Part shown: piece after piece, positions 24,364-28,131 of the stretch
Layout of the letters: the number at the start of each line of letters is the position of its first letter
Position numbering within the stretch: the first letter of the stretch is position 1
Source of the DNA: CAWDPQ01 sp049642465
GTDB taxonomy: Bacteria > Acidobacteriota > Vicinamibacteria > Vicinamibacterales > 2-12-FULL-66-21
DNA length: 28,131 nt
Direction of reading: 5' to 3'
Assembly: GCA_049642465.1 (NCBI GenBank)
Contig: JBAROV010000235.1
Span: 1-28,131 of the forward strand
Program-made: the position numbers and the translations under genes
Notes under the pieces: model-generated
What the model was told of the DNA's origin: nothing
Databases searched by the model: none
Seen by the model: the letters and a program-made list of their open reading frames with translations, nothing else

Positions 24364-27020
24364 AGCGCTCCCTTCGTTCGTGGTTGTGGCGGGTACCGGT
24401 CGTTCGGGAAGTCGACGAGGAGATCGATTTTCACCTCGAGATGCGGACGCGCGAACTGGTCGAGCGCGGCATGGATCCGAACACGGCTCGCGAGGTCGCG
24501 ATGCGCCGCCTCGGCGATCTGAGTCACCTCAAACGAACCTGTGTGGATTTGGGGATAAGGAGAGATCGCACGATGCGCCGCATGCAATGGGTCCAGGAGT
24601 TCCGGCAGGATGTGAGCTTCGCGCTCCGACAGTTGAAGAGCGCGCCCGCGTTTACGAGTGTGGCGGTGCTGACGCTGGCGCTCGGTATCGGCGCCAATAG
24701 CGCCATGTTTGCCTTGGTCGATGCCACACTCCTGCGCCCGCTTCCATTTCGCGAGCCGGACCGACTGGTAATGGCCTGGGAACGGAGCGCCTCGTCCATG
24801 CGCAGCAGAGTGGCGCCGTTGAATCTTCTCGACTGGACCGAACGCAACCAGACGTTTGAGGCGATGGGCGCATTCGTGCCGAACGTCGGCGGCATGGTGA
24901 TGAGCGGTGCGGACGGTCTTGCTGAAACTGTCCCTCGCCAGTGGGCCACGTCCGGTATTTTCACCGCCCTCGGCGTCCGGCCCGTTGCCGGACGGACGTT
25001 TCTTCCCTCGGACGACGCCCAACGTGCGAGGGTCGTCGTCTTCAGCGAGGCGTTCTGGCGTTCGCGATTCAACGCCGACCCGACGGTCATTGGCCGCGAC
25101 ATCCGCTTCGATGGCGCGCTGTACACGGTCATCGGCGTCGTTCCCAACGAAGCGCAATTGATCGGCAGAAGCGCCATGTGGGCGCTCACGTCCTTTCCCC
25201 GCCGTCCCGGTCTGCGAACCGCGTACGCTTTGCAAGTGATCGGACGGCTCAAGCCAGGCGTCACGCTCGAGCGCGCGCGTGCGGATTTGGACGGCGTCGC
25301 GGCGGGGCTGGCCCGTGAGTTCCCTGATACGAACAAGGGTCGCGGCATCACGCTCGCGCCGCTGCACGAGGCAATGATCGGGAACGAACTTCGTCTCACA
25401 TCACTCTTGTTTCTGGGCGTCGTCGGTTTCGTGCTGCTCATCTGCTGCGCCAACGTGGCGAACCTGCTCCTGGCGCGTGCCACGGTGCGCACGCGCGAGT
25501 TGGCCATGCGAACCGCACTTGGGGCCGGGCGCGGCCGTCTGATCCGACAATTGCTGACAGAGAGCCTGGTGCTCGCGGCGATTGGGGGTTTGTTGGGCGT
25601 CGGAGTTGGCGCGGCGATTCTCGACGTGGCCCCCGCCGCCATCCCCGTGGGGCTGCTGCCAGGTGCGGTGACGCTCAGCTTTGACGGCCGCGTGGTCGCG
25701 TTCTGCGCGGCAGCGGCCGTTTTCGTGGGTCTGCTGTTTGGTCTCGCGCCGGCCTGGCAGGCGACAGGCTTCTCAACGGCACAAGTGATTGCATCTGACA
25801 ATCGGGCGGCGACCGGGCGTGGTGGCCTGGTACGCGGAATTCTCGTGACCGTGCAAATCGCGACCGCCGTCCTACTCCTGTTTGGCGCCGGCCTTTTGCT
25901 CCGGACCTTGCTGGCGGTGGAGCATGTCGATCGCGGGTACAGGGCCGAGAGCATTCTGACGATGGTCGTTGACCCGCTGGGCGCACGATATCCGACCGAA
26001 ACGGCACTGCTGCAGTTTTTCGATGCCGTCCAACAGGAAGTCACGGCCCTGCCTGCGGTCCGCAGCGTGGCATGGGCGAGCACGCTCCCGATGGGTCCGT
26101 CCTACGCTGGGGATTCGTTCTTCGAGATCGTCGGCGACCCGCCGCTCAACGAGAGTCAACGTCCCGCTGCCGACTATCAGATCGTCAACCCCACCTATTT
26201 CCGTACGCTCGACTTGCCTCTGGTCGCCGGCCGGGGCTTCAGCGACGGCGATACGCGCGACACTGTTCCGGTCTGCATCGTGAACGAAGCGCTCGTCCGC
26301 TCGCACATTCACGGGCGATCGCCCATCGGCGTGCGTCTGGCGCTTCGCTCGACGCCAACTGCAAAGCCTGTCGTCAGGGAGATCGTTGGCGTGGCGCGGC
26401 AGGTCAAGGGCCGGCCGGACGAGCTCAGCGAGCTTCTGCAGATCTATGTGCCGATGGCGCAGGACGCGATGGACGACATGTTTCTCGTCGTTCGGCCCTC
26501 GTCGGGGAGCGCGGCGGCGTTGACGCCCTCCGTGCGCGCGGCAATCGGCCGCATCGACAAGGAGCAGCTGGTCAGCGTGAGAGAGGTGATGACGCTCGAC
26601 GACATCGCGTCGGACGCGACCTCCCGCCATCGTTTTCGCGCGGTCATGGTTGTCACCTTTGCCGTCCTGGCGCTCCTGCTCGCGATGGTCGGTGTCTTCG
26701 GGATTCTGTCGTACTCAGTGCAGCAGCGGGTACGGGAATTCGGCGTACGACGGGCGCTCGGGGCCACCTCGAACGACGTGCTGGGTCTCGTCGTCTCGAG
26801 CGCGGCGCGGCTCGTCGCGTCCGGCGTCGCGATCGGCCTGGTTGTCGCGGCGATGCTGGCGGGAGTGCTGCGCAGAGTGCTCTTTGGCGTCGCGCCGCTT
26901 GATCCGATCACGTTTGCCGCGGTGACCGCCGTCTTGATCATCACCGCGGCCGTGTCGATTGCCGGACCGGCGTGGCGTGCCACTCACATCGACCCGGCCA
27001 AAGCCCTGCGCGGCGAGTGA
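24360..27020 (+). CDS. Acidobacterial duplicated orphan permease (ADOP), MacB/FtsX type
   Basis: An 886-residue permease. The N-terminus is a charged helical tail (VREVDEEIDFHLEMR), then the conserved TLALGIGANSAMFALVDATLL TM segment, a MacB-like periplasmic core, an FtsX-like membrane block, a second periplasmic core starting near SILTMVVDPLGARYP, and a second FtsX block with VREFGVRRALGA near the C-terminus. A permease with two MacB-FtsX halves and no ATPase gene next door is the signature of ADOP (TIGR03434-like). GTG 24360 overlaps the PadR stop by 4 bp; the longer frame to 24231 overlaps padR and is rejected. Role unknown; related to MacB exporters. It would need an ATPase encoded elsewhere or work without one. 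Confidence 0.92.
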   Translation: MKRSLRSWLWRVPVVREVDEEIDFHLEMRTRELVERGMDPNTAREVAMRRLGDLSHLKRTCVDLGIRRDRTMRRMQWVQEFRQDVSFALRQLKSAPAFTSVAVLTLALGIGANSAMFALVDATLLRPLPFREPDRLVMAWERSASSMRSRVAPLNLLDWTERNQTFEAMGAFVPNVGGMVMSGADGLAETVPRQWATSGIFTALGVRPVAGRTFLPSDDAQRARVVVFSEAFWRSRFNADPTVIGRDIRFDGALYTVIGVVPNEAQLIGRSAMWALTSFPRRPGLRTAYALQVIGRLKPGVTLERARADLDGVAAGLAREFPDTNKGRGITLAPLHEAMIGNELRLTSLLFLGVVGFVLLICCANVANLLLARATVRTRELAMRTALGAGRGRLIRQLLTESLVLAAIGGLLGVGVGAAILDVAPAAIPVGLLPGAVTLSFDGRVVAFCAAAAVFVGLLFGLAPAWQATGFSTAQVIASDNRAATGRGGLVRGILVTVQIATAVLLLFGAGLLLRTLLAVEHVDRGYRAESILTMVVDPLGARYPTETALLQFFDAVQQEVTALPAVRSVAWASTLPMGPSYAGDSFFEIVGDPPLNESQRPAADYQIVNPTYFRTLDLPLVAGRGFSDGDTRDTVPVCIVNEALVRSHIHGRSPIGVRLALRSTPTAKPVVREIVGVARQVKGRPDELSELLQIYVPMAQDAMDDMFLVVRPSSGSAAALTPSVRAAIGRIDKEQLVSVREVMTLDDIASDATSRHRFRAVMVVTFAVLALLLAMVGVFGILSYSVQQRVREFGVRRALGATSNDVLGLVVSSAARLVASGVAIGLVVAAMLAGVLRRVLFGVAPLDPITFAAVTAVLIITAAVSIAGPAWRATHIDPAKALRGE

Positions 27021-27023
27021 GAT

Positions 27024-27045
27024 GGCAGCCGCCGAAGCGGCTGCC
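27024..27045. terminator. Hairpin between convergent genes, likely bidirectional terminator
   Basis: GGCAGCCGC, loop CGAA, GCGGCTGCC is a perfect 9-bp stem starting 4 bp after the permease stop. It lies between the permease and the Hsp20 gene, which converge. No T-run flanks it on either strand, so its terminator role is inferred from position and stem strength. Confidence 0.55.
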
Positions 27046-27074
27046 TGTGGGATCTCGAACGGCCGGTTAGCCGG

Positions 27075-27536
27075 TCACCCCTTGATTTCCAGGAGCCGCT
27101 TGTTCGTCGGCGGCACCGGCAGGGTTGGCATTTCAATCTGGAGTACGCCTTCCTTGAATGTCGCCACCGCGTCCTCGGCCTTCACGTGCTCCGGGATCTC
27201 GATGCGGCGGAAGAAGGTCCCGTAGGTCCGCTCGGTCCGATAGAAGTTCTCCCGCTTTTCCTCCTTCTCGAGTTTGCGCTCTCCCGTGATGGTGAGTTCG
27301 TCGTGGGCGATCTCAATCTTCACGTCTTCCTTTTTGAGCCCAGGCAAATCAACGCGAACGAAAAACTTGTTGTCACGCTCGTACACTTCGAGGTCGGGCG
27401 TCCACGCTTTGCGATAGAGCTCGGGGTATCCGGGCACATCCGGCTTCAGGCCGAATGCCCGATCCAGCTCCTCGGTCACTCGCCGCATAAAGGTGAACGG
27501 GTTGGTTTCCTCGGTTTTCTGCAGGAATCTGGTCAT
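27075..27536 (-). CDS. Hsp20 / alpha-crystallin family small heat-shock protein
   Basis: A 153-residue ATP-independent holdase. Residues about 47-140 form the alpha-crystallin domain: YERDNKFFVRVDLPGLKKED, ELTITGERK, GTFFRRIEIPE and the GVLQIEMP segment. The C-terminal tail (KRLLEIKG) supplies the short motif used in oligomer assembly. The start is clear: AAGGAG at 27545-27550 on this strand, 8 bases before the ATG. A possible sigma-54 site lies about 150 bp upstream. Nothing suggests an operon with its neighbours. Confidence 0.95.
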   Translation of the reverse strand: MTRFLQKTEETNPFTFMRRVTEELDRAFGLKPDVPGYPELYRKAWTPDLEVYERDNKFFVRVDLPGLKKEDVKIEIAHDELTITGERKLEKEEKRENFYRTERTYGTFFRRIEIPEHVKAEDAVATFKEGVLQIEMPTLPVPPTNKRLLEIKG

Positions 27537-27683
27537 TGCACACGCTCCTTAGCTGTATCTGTGGACCGGCGTGGCGGCGAACGGGCGTTCGAAGCGAGCC
27601 GAGTCCCCGAAATCTCAGAGGGCGAGTGAAGGCGCCGCAACTACGGCGGGGTCTCGTCGGTGAGTTCGCGACAAGAAGATGCC

Positions 27684-27698
27684 GCAACGCGGATGCCA
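27684..27698 (-). promoter_or_regulatory. Candidate sigma-54 (-24/-12) promoter for hsp20
   Basis: Read on the minus strand, TGGCATCCGCGTTGC matches the TGGCAC-N5-TTGC pattern with the GG and GC pairs in exact spacing. A start about 12 bases downstream gives a leader of roughly 140 nt before the hsp20 ATG. No activator binding site or sigma-54 regulator is seen nearby, so this is a sequence match only. Confidence 0.35.
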
Positions 27699-27782
27699 GC
27701 GTAAATGGTTGATTGGTGCGCGTCGGGCTGCGAAATCTGAGGAAATTCCCGCGCGCCGCGGGGAGAGTTCCGCGCAAGCTGA

Positions 27783-27902
27783 GCGGCTTTACGCCGTTGC
27801 CTCGGCTCGGCCGGCGCGGTACTGGCGGGGACGGATGCCGCCGGGAACACCGTGACCGAGACCGTCCAGGTCAGCGTGCCGCTGACACGCGAAGGGCGCT
27901 GA
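27783..27902 (+). pseudogene. Possible C-terminal remnant of an Ig-like/HYR-type surface protein
   Basis: A 39-codon frame after a TGA (27780-27782) ends with VLAGTDAAGNTVTETVQVSV and a TGA at 27900-27902. TDAAGNTVT followed by alternating hydrophobic residues is the usual end of HYR or Ig-like extracellular domains. No matching upstream domain is seen in any frame, so this would be a leftover fragment, and chance similarity in a GC-rich gap remains possible. Confidence 0.3.
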
Positions 27903-27916
27903 TACTTCAAGCGACG

Positions 27917-28131
27917 CTACGACCGCAGCAGCATCCGTCGCGCGTGCGCCAGCTCCCGCGTCATGGCTGGCGTAACGACCGGATACCGAAGATTCAGAGA
28001 TGCCAGTGCGTCGATCACGGCGGCCGCCACGACAATCCGAGTAAACCACTTGCGATCGGCCGGCACCACGTACCAAGGTGCGTACTCGGTCGCCGTCCGC
28101 CGGATGGCATCTTCATACGCGTGCTGGTACC
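27917..28131 (-). CDS. ppk2: Polyphosphate kinase 2 family protein, C-terminal end (cut by window edge)
   Basis: The last 70 codons of a gene that runs in from beyond the right edge, ending in TAG at 27917-27919. The translation contains YEDAIRRTATEYAPWYVVPA, then ADRKWFTRIVVAAAVIDAL and LRYPVVTP, the conserved C-terminal block of PPK2 (polyphosphate:nucleotide phosphotransferase), which transfers phosphate from polyphosphate to nucleotides or AMP. The N-terminal Walker motifs are outside the window, so class (I, II or III) cannot be told. Frame and wording are clear enough to be confident of family. Confidence 0.88.
   Translation of the reverse strand, partial: YQHAYEDAIRRTATEYAPWYVVPADRKWFTRIVVAAAVIDALASLNLRYPVVTPAMTRELAHARRMLLRS

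Larger units (their letters stand above)
27537..27916. other. 380-bp gap between hsp20 and the polyphosphate kinase gene
   Basis: Contains the hsp20 ribosome site (27545-27550), a possible sigma-54 promoter (27684-27698, minus) and a possible fragment of a gene on the plus strand (27783-27902). The other short frames in it have no recognisable content. Confidence 0.5.

Noticed and set aside
27641..27910. An 89-codon minus-strand frame upstream of hsp20
   Set aside because: It has no domain and is antisense to the HYR-like fragment; the likely content of this gap is control DNA and a remnant.

Overview
This is a GC-rich bacterial window with long shadow reading frames on the opposite strands. 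It most resembles a chromosomal segment of an acidobacterium, possibly of the Vicinamibacteria type. The best evidence is a PadR regulator joined by a 4-bp overlap to a large duplicated orphan permease (24028-27020), a pairing characteristic of Acidobacteriota. Exported sulfatases, a heme-binding dehydrogenase of the Planctomycetes/Verrucomicrobia type and several amidohydrolases fit that view. The assignment is inference from gene content; no rRNA or tRNA gene was seen.

Layout: (1) 91-5415, minus strand: an ABC-2 ATPase and permease pair with an 8-bp overlap, then an exported beta-propeller/HEAT/cytochrome-c protein. (2) 5525-6859, plus: an AzgA-type purine permease, followed by about 200 bp of degenerate short tandem repeats. 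(3) 7046-10377, minus: a NagA-like deacetylase, then a nucleoside-deaminase-type amidohydrolase fused to a CYTH-like domain. The two are separated by a 141-bp element bounded by perfect 24-bp inverted repeats. (4) 10488-16702, plus: an exported amidohydrolase and three different exported sulfatases, apparently one operon. (5) 16780-17881, plus: an Xre/MbcA-type antitoxin and RES toxin with a good sigma-70 promoter. (6) 18025-22340, plus: a two-domain esterase (glucuronoyl esterase CE15 plus SGNH hydrolase) and a CehA/McbA-type PHP metallohydrolase. (7) 22285-23901, minus: a small membrane protein and a LytS-type histidine kinase whose 3' end overlaps the preceding gene antisense. (8) 24028-27020, plus: padR and the duplicated permease. 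(9) 27075-28131, minus: an Hsp20 chaperone with a possible sigma-54 promoter, and the C-terminal end of a polyphosphate kinase 2 cut by the window edge.

Functional reading: the centre of the window looks like scavenging of complex extracellular organic matter. Sulfatases would desulfate glycans, the two-domain esterase would cut ester links in plant cell-wall material, and the amidohydrolases and purine permease would handle acylated sugars and nucleobases. No glycoside hydrolase, TonB receptor or sulfatase-maturing enzyme lies in the window, so the pathway is incomplete here. The observations most worth following are the amidohydrolase-CYTH fusion, the 24-bp inverted-repeat element that sits flush against a stop codon and 2 bp from a start codon, the NagA homologue lacking the usual glutamate metal ligand, and the CE15-SGNH fusion.
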